Shown here one piece after another: positions 31,175-41,765 of a DNA stretch of 64,000 bases. The stretch lies in assembly GCA_023525975.1 (NCBI GenBank), contig CM042046.1, positions 44,407,501-44,471,500 of the forward strand, given 5' to 3'. Origin of the DNA: Smallanthus sonchifolius. Its lineage: Eukaryota; Streptophyta; Magnoliopsida; Asterales; Asteraceae. The notes below the pieces were generated by a model. The model searched no databases. It was not told the origin of the DNA and saw nothing but the letters and a program-made list of their open reading frames with translations. Both the position numbers and the translations under genes were made by a program. The stretch's first letter is position 1; each line of letters opens with the position of its first letter.

Positions 31175-32968
31175 ATGCGTACCCGTTCATCTGGGAGAAA
31201 TTCACCACTTGTGTTTGAACCGGAAATTGAGAGGATAGCAAGGCAAAACCGAATCCAACAACAAAATTTAGAACCTATTTCATCGGAACCATCATCCATG
31301 GATGGTCGAAGCAGTCATTCTGGAACTAGTATAAGAAACCGTGGCCCAACTCCAAACAGAGGCCCTATCCCTAACCGCCCACCAACTCCACCTCACCGAA
31401 CCTCAACCCAAACCCCACCTATACCTATCAATAACAACCTACCCCGTGGGTCGGGTCCAGTTCAACAAAACCGACCCGTTAACATCCGTACCAATCCCAC
31501 GTACCAAGGAAGAAGGGGACCACAACAAAATCAAACCCCTCCCGGAAACAATGAGAACGAGGGTTGGGAGGATGACGATGGTGAGTACTTTGGGTATGAT
31601 GATAATGAAGATGTTGGGAATGGTGAAGGGTTTGGCGATTACGAGTATGAAGATGGTGAGAGGAGCCAATATGGAGAGTATAACGAGGGGCAAGACTTTG
31701 GAGAGGAAGAAGAGGTGAATTATGTTCACCAAAGGGTGAGACAACCAATGGGTCGAACAGTTCGACCAGAGAGATTTGGGTATCCTCCTAGACAGGAAGG
31801 GAGGAGAGCTACTGGGGGCTACAATAATGAAAACCGAAGACAACCGGTAGCCCCTATGGGTGGAGTTAATGGTCGTTTTCGACCGGCTATTTCGGAGAAT
31901 GCTTCTCCAATTGTTCCACCAATTCCAGGAATGAGGAGGTTCAAGTCAAGACCGAATTACATCAATGTCCTTCCACATTTTCATGGTATGGTCACCGAAG
32001 AACCATACACCCATTTAGCCGAGTTTGCTGCCATCTGTAGTACAATTGGGGATGAGAATTTTAATCAAAGCGAAGTCAAACTTAGACTTTTCCAGTTTTC
32101 TCTAAAAGATCGAGCAAAGCAATGGTTCATCACATTGCCGGCCAATAGCATCCACACATGGGATGAAATGCAACAAGTCTTTTTGGATGAGTACTATTCG
32201 GTTGCGAAGACAGATGACTCCCGAATTGAGATTCGGACCTTTCAACAACAAACGGGTGAGCCTTTACATGAAGCTTTTACACGCTTCAAGGAGTTATTGA
32301 GGAAATGCCCCCACCATCAAATTGAGTTGTGGGAATTGGTAAAATGTTTTGTGGATGGTTTGACTCAAGAGGAGAGGAAGTACTTGAAGTCCACAAGTAA
32401 TGGGACATTGTTGTCTAATCCCGAAGAAGATGATTGGGATTTCTTAGAAAGAATGAGTCAAAGTTCTAAAGCCGAGGCATCGGCTAGCCGAAGAGCCAAA
32501 CACGCAATTTCTAAGTCCGTCCCGGATTATGATACAAAAGAAAGGTTAGCATCTATGGAGAGAGAACTGGCATTGTTGAGGAAAGGCGAAAAGAAAGAAG
32601 TAGCGGGAGTAAAAGCTCGATTCGACGTTTGTGAAGATTGTGGAGATATAGGTCACAAAACAATGGAGTGCCCATTTCAAGAAGGGAGGCAAGAAGAGGT
32701 GAATCAAGTATATGGTGAGAGGAAACAATATGACATGAACTCAAACACCTATCATCCGGGGTTGAGAAACCATCCTAACTTCAAGTATGGGAACACCGCA
32801 AACCAAATGAACCCCAACTTTCAAGGTGCGAATCAAAACACCTCATCAACCTCATATCAACCGCGTCAACAAGGGAACTACAATTCGGGTGGTTATCAAA
32901 GGGGTTCTTATAACAATAACCGGAACACAAATTACCCCCCAAGGAATTACAATCAAGATCACCAATAA
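31175..32968 (+). CDS. Athila gag polyprotein
   Basis: 597 codons from ATG 31175 (MRTRSSGRN..). A Pro/Asn-rich N-terminal region and an acidic Glu/Tyr/Gly tract (residues ~125-190) are followed by the retrotransposon gag domain with YINVLPHFHGMVTEEPYTHL, LKDRAKQWFITLP, FLDEYYSVAKT and EAFTRFKELLRKCPHH. A zinc-knuckle-like CEDCGDIGHKTMEC (CX2CX4HX4C) is near residue 488, with an Asn/Gln-rich tail. Gag packages the element's RNA in virus-like particles. It ends at TAA 32966-32968, but the same frame continues without interruption into pol, so gag and pol are one reading frame with a single stop between them, in the context CAA-TAA-CAA. Confidence 0.9.
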   Translation: MRTRSSGRNSPLVFEPEIERIARQNRIQQQNLEPISSEPSSMDGRSSHSGTSIRNRGPTPNRGPIPNRPPTPPHRTSTQTPPIPINNNLPRGSGPVQQNRPVNIRTNPTYQGRRGPQQNQTPPGNNENEGWEDDDGEYFGYDDNEDVGNGEGFGDYEYEDGERSQYGEYNEGQDFGEEEEVNYVHQRVRQPMGRTVRPERFGYPPRQEGRRATGGYNNENRRQPVAPMGGVNGRFRPAISENASPIVPPIPGMRRFKSRPNYINVLPHFHGMVTEEPYTHLAEFAAICSTIGDENFNQSEVKLRLFQFSLKDRAKQWFITLPANSIHTWDEMQQVFLDEYYSVAKTDDSRIEIRTFQQQTGEPLHEAFTRFKELLRKCPHHQIELWELVKCFVDGLTQEERKYLKSTSNGTLLSNPEEDDWDFLERMSQSSKAEASASRRAKHAISKSVPDYDTKERLASMERELALLRKGEKKEVAGVKARFDVCEDCGDIGHKTMECPFQEGRQEEVNQVYGERKQYDMNSNTYHPGLRNHPNFKYGNTANQMNPNFQGANQNTSSTSYQPRQQGNYNSGGYQRGSYNNNRNTNYPPRNYNQDHQ

Positions 32969-35900
32969 CAAAATGGGTCATCAGGGGGAGATGATGCGGT
33001 TAACTCAAAGTTGGATGCATTATTAGAGATGATGAAAGAATCAAAGAAGGAGAATGAAGTGAGGGACAAGTCGTTTGTGGCATTGGAAAGACAAGTGGGT
33101 CAAATGGCTGAAGAAATATCTTTGCTAAAGCAAGGTGGAGGGAGGCTACCGAGTAACACTACATTAAACCCGCAACATCAAGGGTCGACTTCAACCAATG
33201 CAAATGTAAGTAAAGTTACGGTTCTTCGTAATGGTAAGGTTATCGATAATAAAGTTGAGTCTCCACCACAATTGGTTGAAGGAGTGGTGGAGGATGTTAT
33301 TGAGGGTGAGGAAAGTGAAGGTGAAGTGGAATTTGTTAATAGTAAAAAACCAATTAATCAAAATCTTGAAAAAATTAAACCGGTTTTTAGAGATGAGTCA
33401 CCTATTGCTAAAGGAAAGGATATGACGGGTGGTTCCGTTCCTTACCCGGAGGCATTAGTTGAACCATCTAAAGCAAAAATGGTAAATAAAAGAGGACCAC
33501 AACAAGAAGAAATGTGGGAGATGTTTAGACAAGTCAAAATTAACATACCCCTTTTGGATGCCGTTAAACAAATTCCAGCTTACGCGAAGTACTTGAAAGA
33601 ATTGTGTACACAAAAGCGGAATCATAAATTCCCAAAGAAACTTGATGTAACCGCTAATGTGAATGCCATTCTATCGGGTGCTCTTCCACCTAAACTACAA
33701 GATCCGGGGGCGCCTATTATATCTATTCAAGTAGGTGATTTCAAAATAAAAAGGGCACTCCTAGATCTTGGAGCTAGTGTTAGTATTCTTCCGGGGAGCC
33801 TTTATGACCAATATGATTTTGGCCCTCTTAGGAAGGCCGACACTACCGTGGTTTTGGCCGATTTAACCCCTAAGCTCCCCCGAGGAATATTGACTGATTT
33901 TATTGTGAAGGTGGAAGATTTTTATTTCCCAGTGGATTTTCTAGTGTTGGATTATGTCTCTTCCAACAGAACAAAACAACCTACGGTTATCCTTGGTCGG
34001 CCATTTATGGCAACCGCAAATGCCCAAATTAATTGCCGAAATGGAACGGTTGACATGACATTTGGGAACCGAAAGTTGAGATTAAATGTTTTTTCACATA
34101 TATCTAACTCTCTGGTCAACGATGAATGCTTTATGGCGGACATTGTTGACGGGTACATCCCTCTTTGCGATATTATTGTAAACGAGGATAGCACCACAGA
34201 GACATGCTTTTCATGTGACAGGTTACAGGTTGAGACAAGCAAGGAACTAGAAGAAGAAGAAAAGAGGGTTGAAGCAATGGCAATTAAGGATGGGAGACCA
34301 CCGTGGACTCACCAAGTGGAAAGCTTGCCCGAACACATTGACACAAAGTTGAAGCCATCTTTGGAGCAACCCCCAAAGGTCGAATTGAAGGATTTGCCAA
34401 AGAACCTCAAGTATGCTTTTGTAGGAGAAAACGACACCCTCCCGGTGATCATTGCATCAAATTTGACAAAGGAACAAGAGGAGGCTTTGATGAAGGTGTT
34501 AGCCACCCATAAGGCAGCAATTGGGTGGAGTATTGCGGATTTGAAGGGTATTAGTCCCTCGATTGTTATGCACAGGATTGTCACGGATCAAGTTATTACA
34601 CCATCCCACGATGCACAAAGGCGGTTAAATCCAAATATGCGGGAAGTCATAAAGAAGGAAGTTCTCAAATGGTTGGACGCCGGTATTGTTTACCCAATTT
34701 CTGATAGTACATGGGTGAGTCCAACACAAACCGTGCCCAAAAAGGCGGGTATTCAAGTCGTCAAGAACGACTCAGGTGAGGAAGTAGCCACTCGGCCGGT
34801 AACCGGGTGGCGGATTTGTATTGATTACAGGAAATTAAATGCAGCTACTTCAAAAGATCATTTCCCATTGCCGTTCATTGATCAAATTGTGGAAAAACTC
34901 GCAGGTCAGAAATATTACTGTTTTCTTGATGGCTATTCGGGTTATAATCAAATTGCTATACATCCCGAGGATCAACATAAGACAACATTTACTTGTCCAT
35001 ATGGCACTTTTGCATTTAGGCGAATGCCGTTTGGACTATGTAATGCCCCCGCCACCTTCCAAAGGTGTATGATGAGTATCTTTTCAGATATGGTGGGGGA
35101 GTCTTTAGAGATTTTTATGGATGATTTTTCCATTTTTAGTACATCTTTTGATTCATGTTTGAACCAGTTGGAAAAAGTTTTAAAAAGGTGTGTTGAAACC
35201 AATTTGGTCTTGAGTTGGGAAAAGAGTCATTTTATGGTCCAAGAAGGAATAGTTTTGGGTCATGTGATTTCGAGTCGTGGGATTGAGGTAGACCATGCGA
35301 AAGTTCAAGTTATATCTACTTTACCTCATCCCACGAATGTTAAAGGCATTAGATCATTTTTGGGGCATGCGGGGTTTTATAGGAGGTTTATTAAGGGTTT
35401 TAGCTCAATAACGAAACCATTATGTAACTTACTTTTAAAAGATGCACCGTTTGTTTTTGATGATGAATGTATCCATGCTTTTAACATTTTGAAACAAAAA
35501 TTGGTGGAGGCCCCAATCTTACAATCGCCAAATTGGTCACTTCCTTTTGAAATCATGTGTGATGCTAGTGACTATGCGGTTGGGGCCGTGTTGGGACAAC
35601 GGGTTGAGAAGAAACCCGTTGCCATATATTATGCAAGTAAAACTCTTTCGGATGCTCAATTGAATTATACCACAACCGAAAAAGAATTACTCGCAGTAGT
35701 ATATGCGTTAGACAAGTTTAGGTCCTATATATGGGGAAGCAAAATTATTATATATTATGTTCACAGTGCTGTCAGGTACCTCATGGAGAAAAAAGATGCT
35801 AAACCAAGACTCATAAGGTGGATCTTGTTGTTGCAAGAATTTGACGTGGAGATCCGTGATAAAAAAGGGAGTGAGAATGTAGTAGCCGATCACTTATCAA

Positions 35901-37297
35901 GGATCATGGTTGATGATGAAGAGTCCACGACAGTGATAAATGAATCATTCCCTGATGAGCATATAATGTCTGTTTCATCTGTACCTTGGTTTGCTAAAAT
36001 TGTAAATTTTTTAGCAACAGGTGCAATCCCGAGTCATTGGGTAAAGAAGAAGAAAGCCCACTTTCTATCCCAAGTAAAGCAATACATTTGGGAAGAACCG
36101 GAGTTATTTAAAGTGGGAGCGGATCAAATGATTAGACGATGTGTGCCAAATGAAGAAATTCCAAGTGTGCTAGCACATGTGCACTCTTATGCATGTGGAG
36201 GCCATTTCAGTGGCCAAAAGACAGGACACAAATTTCTTGCATGTTGTCTTTTCTGGCCAACTTTGTTTAAGGATGCGTTTGAGTTTGCGAAACATTGCGT
36301 CAAATGTCAACAGTTAGGGAGCATCTCCAAAAGAGACGAAATGCCCATGAAACCGATTCTCGTCCTTGACATCTTTGATGTTTGGGGAATTGATTTCATG
36401 GGACCCTTCCCAAACTCGTTTGGCAATTTGTATATCTTGGTGGCGGTCGACTATGTATCTAAATGGGTCGAGGCGATAGCCACTAAGACGAACGATCATA
36501 CCGTTGTGTGTAACTTTGTCCAAACAAATATTTTCTCAAGATTTGGTATCCCCCGTGTCATTATAAGTGATGGGGGATCTCATTTCAAAAACTTTAAATT
36601 TGGCAAATTACTAAAACGGTATGGCGTGGATCATAGAATAGCAACTCCTTACCACCCCCAAACAAGCGGACAAGTGGAAGTGTCTAATAGGCAAATAAAA
36701 GATATTTTACAAAAAACTGTCCGGCCGGACCGAAAAGATTGGTCAACCAAATTGACTGATGCTTTATGGGCTTACCGAACGGCTTATAAAACCCCTATTG
36801 GCACGACCCCATACCGGTTGGTTTATGGAAAAGATTGTCATTTACCGGTAGAGTTAGCTCACCGGGCGTTTTGGGCTATCAAAGAAGTTAATGTGGATTA
36901 TGATGTTGCAGGAAAAGAAAGGAAGTTGAGTCTAAATGAACTGGAAGAATTGAGAAGTGAGGCATATGATTGCGCATCCGCTTACAAGGACAAAATGAAG
37001 GCGGTTCATGATGCCAAGCTTCGGAAGAAGGAGTTTGAAGTGGGCCAAAGAGTTTGGCTTTATAATTCAAGGTTGAAGTTCTTTCCAGGAAAATTGAAAA
37101 GCAAGTGGACGGGACCATTTGTGATCACACGAGTTGGCAACTATGGAGATATAGAGATTGAAGATTTTGAGGATCACTTGAGGCAAGTTGTGAATGGTCA
37201 CCGATTGAAACCATATCTCGAACTCAACGAGATTAATGGGCCAACAAACCAAGCAGAAGCATTCTTATTGAGCTTGGTGACGAACGAGCATGAGTAA
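32969..37297 (+). CDS. Athila pol: protease, RT, RNase H, integrase
   Basis: Open from the gag stop to TGA at 37295-37297 (about 1440 codons, no internal stop). Counted from 33011: aspartic protease LLDLGASVSILPGSLYDQY near residue 250 (DLG in place of D-T/S-G); RT from GWRICIDYRKLN (~598) through YSGYNQIAIHPED and MPFGLCNAPATFQRCM to the catalytic FMDD (~702); RNase H with CDASDYAVGAVLG (~848) and a region reading YYVHSAVRYL where T-D-H is usual (~915); integrase with H-H-C-C zinc finger (HVHSYACGGHF..CVKC, ~1055) and the DDE triad in GIDFMG, ISDGGSHF and GQVEVSNRQ. Type and order are Ty3/gypsy. Loss of the RNase H Asp suggests a defective enzyme although the frame is intact. Confidence 0.95.
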   Translation, partial: QNGSSGGDDAVNSKLDALLEMMKESKKENEVRDKSFVALERQVGQMAEEISLLKQGGGRLPSNTTLNPQHQGSTSTNANVSKVTVLRNGKVIDNKVESPPQLVEGVVEDVIEGEESEGEVEFVNSKKPINQNLEKIKPVFRDESPIAKGKDMTGGSVPYPEALVEPSKAKMVNKRGPQQEEMWEMFRQVKINIPLLDAVKQIPAYAKYLKELCTQKRNHKFPKKLDVTANVNAILSGALPPKLQDPGAPIISIQVGDFKIKRALLDLGASVSILPGSLYDQYDFGPLRKADTTVVLADLTPKLPRGILTDFIVKVEDFYFPVDFLVLDYVSSNRTKQPTVILGRPFMATANAQINCRNGTVDMTFGNRKLRLNVFSHISNSLVNDECFMADIVDGYIPLCDIIVNEDSTTETCFSCDRLQVETSKELEEEEKRVEAMAIKDGRPPWTHQVESLPEHIDTKLKPSLEQPPKVELKDLPKNLKYAFVGENDTLPVIIASNLTKEQEEALMKVLATHKAAIGWSIADLKGISPSIVMHRIVTDQVITPSHDAQRRLNPNMREVIKKEVLKWLDAGIVYPISDSTWVSPTQTVPKKAGIQVVKNDSGEEVATRPVTGWRICIDYRKLNAATSKDHFPLPFIDQIVEKLAGQKYYCFLDGYSGYNQIAIHPEDQHKTTFTCPYGTFAFRRMPFGLCNAPATFQRCMMSIFSDMVGESLEIFMDDFSIFSTSFDSCLNQLEKVLKRCVETNLVLSWEKSHFMVQEGIVLGHVISSRGIEVDHAKVQVISTLPHPTNVKGIRSFLGHAGFYRRFIKGFSSITKPLCNLLLKDAPFVFDDECIHAFNILKQKLVEAPILQSPNWSLPFEIMCDASDYAVGAVLGQRVEKKPVAIYYASKTLSDAQLNYTTTEKELLAVVYALDKFRSYIWGSKIIIYYVHSAVRYLMEKKDAKPRLIRWILLLQEFDVEIRDKKGSENVVADHLSRIMVDDEESTTVINESFPDEHIMSVSSVPWFAKIVNFLATGAIPSHWVKKKKAHFLSQVKQYIWEEPELFKVGADQMIRRCVPNEEIPSVLAHVHSYACGGHFSGQKTGHKFLACCLFWPTLFKDAFEFAKHCVKCQQLGSISKRDEMPMKPILVLDIFDVWGIDFMGPFPNSFGNLYILVAVDYVSKWVEAIATKTNDHTVVCNFVQTNIFSRFGIPRVIISDGGSHFKNFKFGKLLKRYGVDHRIATPYHPQTSGQVEVSNRQIKDILQKTVRPDRKDWSTKLTDALWAYRTAYKTPIGTTPYRLVYGKDCHLPVELAHRAFWAIKEVNVDYDVAGKERKLSLNELEELRSEAYDCASAYKDKMKAVHDAKLRKKEFEVGQRVWLYNSRLKFFPGKLKSKWTGPFVITRVGNYGDIEIEDFEDHLRQVVNGHRLKPYLELNEINGPTNQAEAFLLSLVTNEHE

Positions 37298-38482
37298 TAC
37301 CATGAAGAAGTGTCGGGCTGAGGACAATAAACTTAGCGCTAACCGGGAGGCAACCCGGCTTATGTGATGTTTTTAATTACATTATGTTTTATTATTTTTC
37401 TTCGTTTAGCTAATTTATGTTTAAATTTTGTGCAAGAATCAAAGGAAGGCGTAAAGTATGAGGTTACAGAGGATGTCGATATTTCAGGGACGAAACACAT
37501 TCAAGTTGGGAGCTGAAAAAAGACCAAAAGCAGGTCAGCGTAAGGCTACGCTGTATCAGCGTAAGCCTACGCAGAAGGCAAAGTTCAAACAGAAGCATCA
37601 GACCTTCAGCGTAAGGCTACGCCATATCAGCGTAAGGCTAGGCCAATGAACTCAGCGTAAGGCTACGCTGGGTCATTTTTCAAACAGAAGCGTCAGAGGC
37701 TCAGCGTAAGGCTACGCCCCTTCAGCGTAAGCTTACGCTGGATCGAGATTTCACGCAAAAAGTCGCAGGTAAGTCCGAAAAAAAAAAAAAAAAAAAAAAA
37801 TCTTAAAAACGTTTTTCTCTCCTTCTCTCCTCATTATCACCTACCTCTTATCTCTCAACTCCATCTTCTTCTCTAAAAATTTCCCTTTACCTTCATCTTC
37901 TTCCACTCCTTAATCTACCATCTATTGATAAAAATCAAAAATTGGTTGAGGGTTTTTGCATAACTTTGCAAGAGGAGTAAACCCTACCAAGCGGAATTCA
38001 ACGAATCAACCATACCCGAGAGACCCGAAATTCTAGGGTTTCGAAATTTTTGGGGCTTTTGTGTGAAGTGGACGGAATAGTCATCACTCTTTGATATTTA
38101 AGCGTCTAAACCCAAAAGGTACGTTTGTATTACAATTCTTGGTTGTTTGAAGGTATATTGTCGAATAAGAATTGATGTTACCTTGTAGTTGTGTTGTTGG
38201 GTACTTTGGGAAGGATGGTTTAAGTTAGAATTAGAAGATTGAACGATGACATTGTTGAAGCATTGGAAATAATTGTGTTAGTGATGAATTGAATAGAACT
38301 TGATTAAAATTTTGGGAGAAATTTTGAAATTTTAAAACATGTAAACTTGTTTTGATGAAAATAACAGAAATTTTGTTTTCACATGATAAAGAGTTAATAT
38401 GGAGTGAATTCAATTAGCATTATTAATGAAGAATTGTTACAAGTTTGATTCTTGGTGAATTCTTTGATTTATGTGTGCTTGT
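37298..38482 (+). other. Athila spacer between pol and ORF3, with seven palindromic units
   Basis: Non-coding. 37538-37739 carries seven more GCGTAAG(G/C)CTACGC-type units (one variant ends AGGC) like those of the LTRs. A run of 23 A lies at 37778-37800, followed by a pyrimidine-rich stretch. Confidence 0.8.
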
Positions 38483-40251
38483 TGAAATTGTAGGAACAAT
38501 GGTCAGAACGAAAGAGTCTCACAAGGGTAAAGAAAAAGCGGGTGAGTCCTCATCACGGAGTAGATCAAAGAGGGCACGAAACACTATTGTTCTGCGCGAA
38601 AGAAGTGAAGAAGAGAGTGCCCATGAATCTGAAGAGGAACTTGGACCCACAATTTGGAAGAAACCAGTGAGATTGTCATCTTTCCCATATCCACAGCAGA
38701 AAGATTTATACATGGACAAGGTGTGGATTTGAATCGTTATTTACTTGTGAAAAGCAGATTCACGAGCCGGATTTCGAGAGGTATGGAGTGGTTAACTGTT
38801 TTCGACGGCTTGGTTGGGAAGAGAGCCTTGCTTTCCACTATGATGGAATTGATGATGTGTATGGTGAAGCAATTCTTGAGTGGATGGCGACCCTTCAACG
38901 AATTGAAGGAGATAACCCGCCCCAAACGATAATTTTGAGGGGTACAGTGAATAGGAAACAAGCAGACTTGTCATTTCAAACTATTGACAAGATTGCCCAC
39001 TTTGTCTCAGGAGCAGAAAATAATGAACCTTATGAATATGTAGCTGATGATAAGTTGAAGGCTCACGTGATCCAGGAAACAATGTGGGAAAACATGATCA
39101 GAGCCTTCTTTGTGGTGGATGAAGGTTGTGATGTGTTCCGATTGATATTGAGAAGAGATATGCTGAAGCCACTTCCCAAATTGCTGTTGGTATTTGTGAC
39201 ATTGAACGTGGTCCCAAGAACGGGGGATAAGACAAAGGTGCGCTTTTATTAAGTTATGGTTTTACCTGCACTATTGACGGGTTCCCCAGTTATGTCATCT
39301 AAACACTTGATCATGTGGAATATTTGGGAGTCACGGGAGGAAAGAGAGAGGATGGTCATCCCTCATTGTCGGTTGTTGTCAAAGTTCCTCAAATGGGCAA
39401 AGGTTCTGCCACGAAGACTGGCGGTATTAAAAATAAAACATAAACCTTATACCTTAAGGTCCTTGCAGCAAGGAAGTTGGAGATATGAGTTGACAGCAAG
39501 AACTCATGTGTTGACTGATACCACCACTACGAGGTTCTTGGAGGAATTAAGAAGTGATGTGTCGGAAGAAGAAGAAATGAACCTGGAAGATGAAGAAGTT
39601 GGTCCCACAGGACCAACTATGGGGACAAGTGGTGCAGGTTATGGGTTTGAGCACGGGTTTGGGTATAGTGTCGATTACAGTCAATCTTTCACGGAACTAA
39701 TAGAGCAGGCTCGCCCGACAAGTTATCCTAATTGGGAGGAGGCCTCGCGTTTAATGTTCGATAGGCAAACGCAGAATCTGGAGGAAGATAGGAGATATAG
39801 AAGGGGGATGATGTGGAGACAAGAGGAGGAAATTAACAGAAATTTTAGGGACAATGAAGAAGTGCGCCACTACAATGATTACCATCAGGGCGTACCTTAT
39901 TCTTCACATCCAGCCCCTACTGAATGGGAGTCTTTGAATCCGTACGACATGGGTGACACATACCAGCGCTACCCACAGAGTCATCATTCTGAGTGGGTGG
40001 CGCCATACCCGACACCGGATACAAGTGGGCAAGGCTCGAGTGGAACGGCTCAAGGAGGCCTGAATAACATGAGAGATATGACTCAATCTTTATATGAGTC
40101 AGTTTTTGGTCAACCTTTACAGCAGGAGCCATATGATTCTAGGCCGGAGGCATACTGGCCTTACAAGCCAGGCAATGATGATGCAGACGATGATGAGGAG
40201 GAAGATGATGATGAGGATGAGGAACAAAACAGTGAGGACAGCTTTGCCTGA
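38483..40251 (+). pseudogene. Athila ORF3 ('putative plant transposon protein'), frameshift and stop
   Basis: Starts MVRTKESHKGKEKAGESSSRSRSKRAR (basic, Ser-rich). The frame is lost by a one-base shift near 38715-38725, then resumes with EPDFERYGVVNCFRRLGWEESLAF, AILEWMATLQ, GTVNRKQADLSFQTI, RRDMLKPLPKLLLVFVTLNVVPR, meets a TAA at 39250-39252, and continues in the same frame as LLTGSPVMSSKHLIMWNIWESREE, VIPHCRLLSKFLKW, ending in a Glu/Asp-rich tail at TGA 40249-40251. This is the family found downstream of pol in plant Athila-type elements, sometimes called env-like; its function is unknown. Two lesions make this copy non-functional. Confidence 0.75.
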
Positions 40252-41751
40252 TTTTGGGCATTTCGAACAGGTCCACATACTTTTACCTTTTTCTTGCACA
40301 TATATAAAAAAATATATATATATATATATATTTTGTTTTGGTGTGCTTTGTGTGTTTTAGGTTATTTTGATATTTTGTTTTGCTTTTGTTTTGGCAAGAA
40401 CTTGGGTGATGCTTGGGTTGGTGCTTATGGTTATGGGAATCTTTGAGTTGGATATTGAGAGTTTTTGGGTATTGGTTATTTTTGCACCCACTAACCGCAC
40501 TTTTACATTTCATAACTATTTACATTGGGACAATGTAAGGTTCAAGTGTGGGGATGTGGAAAATCTTGGAAACCATACAAATTTTTTGAAAATCGTTTTA
40601 CAAAATGTTTGATAGAGGTCTTTGGTCATGGTTAATTCATTAAGTTACTCGATTAAGTTGGAATTGGGAGTAACAAAGTAGAAGGTGACGGTTTGCATGC
40701 ACATGTCGGTAACCTATTTTCCACCGTTTCTGTGAGAATTTGAGCCAAATTGATATATATATATATATATATATATATTCTCTTATTTGAGTGTTTAGCC
40801 ACTTTGTTTCATATTTTAGAACTTGCATATTGTTAATACATGTTGAAACCTTGAACCAATTGATTGTGCAAAAATGATAAAGGCATTAGGAGAAACCTTT
40901 CTATTTTTAGCCATTTTTATGCCTTTACCCGTTAATATCCACTAGATACCCATTCTGAGCCTATACCTTTTCTTTTGACAAAACCCACAACATTCACCCA
41001 TTCACTTTTTAGCCTTTTCTTTTTAAACCCGTGAGTTGGAATTCAATTAACTTAGGTTGTTGCAGTTGCAGTTAAAAAAAAAATGAAAAAGAAATACAAA
41101 AAGATAGTATTGGGTCAACATGTGCCCAAAGGTATTAGTTGAGCTAAAATAAAAGATGTTATTGGGTCAAGTTTAACTCAAGTTTCATTTGATAGTTTGA
41201 AGAAATAAGAAATTTAGTGTTGATGGGTCATTTATACCCATGGTAGAATTTTGAAGGTTTAAGAGTTGATTTGTAACGTTATTAGTTGAATTCCATTCAC
41301 CTTTAGCCACTTTAAAAATCCTTATCCATACACATAACCCTAGCCTACATTACAACCCTTAAAAGACCTTTTGATTTGTGCGTTTTAGTTGTGTTAGTAG
41401 GTGGAGATGTGATCAATATGCAAGCCTATAATAATGTGATTCATTGTTTGGTTTCGAGTGAAAAATACTAGCACATCATCGCTAGTCCATATATGAAGCC
41501 GAGTGGAGTGATTGATTGTGAGGGGTGTGTGCATGCAAAGCCATAACTAGATATGAGTTAAGCACGTTCCAATATTTTCCTTTTGTTAAAAATTTATTGA
41601 TGGTTTGTTGGATTGTAAAGCTGTTGAGAGTATAATTTTTATGAATTTTGCATGACCTTGGACTTTAACTTATGTTTAGTGAAAACAATTATTTAAGAAT
41701 TTGTAATGTGAATTTAAAAGCAAATGACTTTGCTTGAGGGCAAGCAAAACT
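40252..41751 (+). other. Athila 3' non-coding region
   Basis: About 1.5 kb without coding signal; two (TA)n runs at 40312-40330 and 40752-40778. It leads to the polypurine tract. Confidence 0.6.
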
Positions 41752-41765
41752 CAAGTGTGGGGATA
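41752..41765 (+). other. Athila polypurine tract
   Basis: Purine-rich AAGTGTGGGGATA immediately precedes the 3' LTR, where plus-strand priming occurs. Confidence 0.7.
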
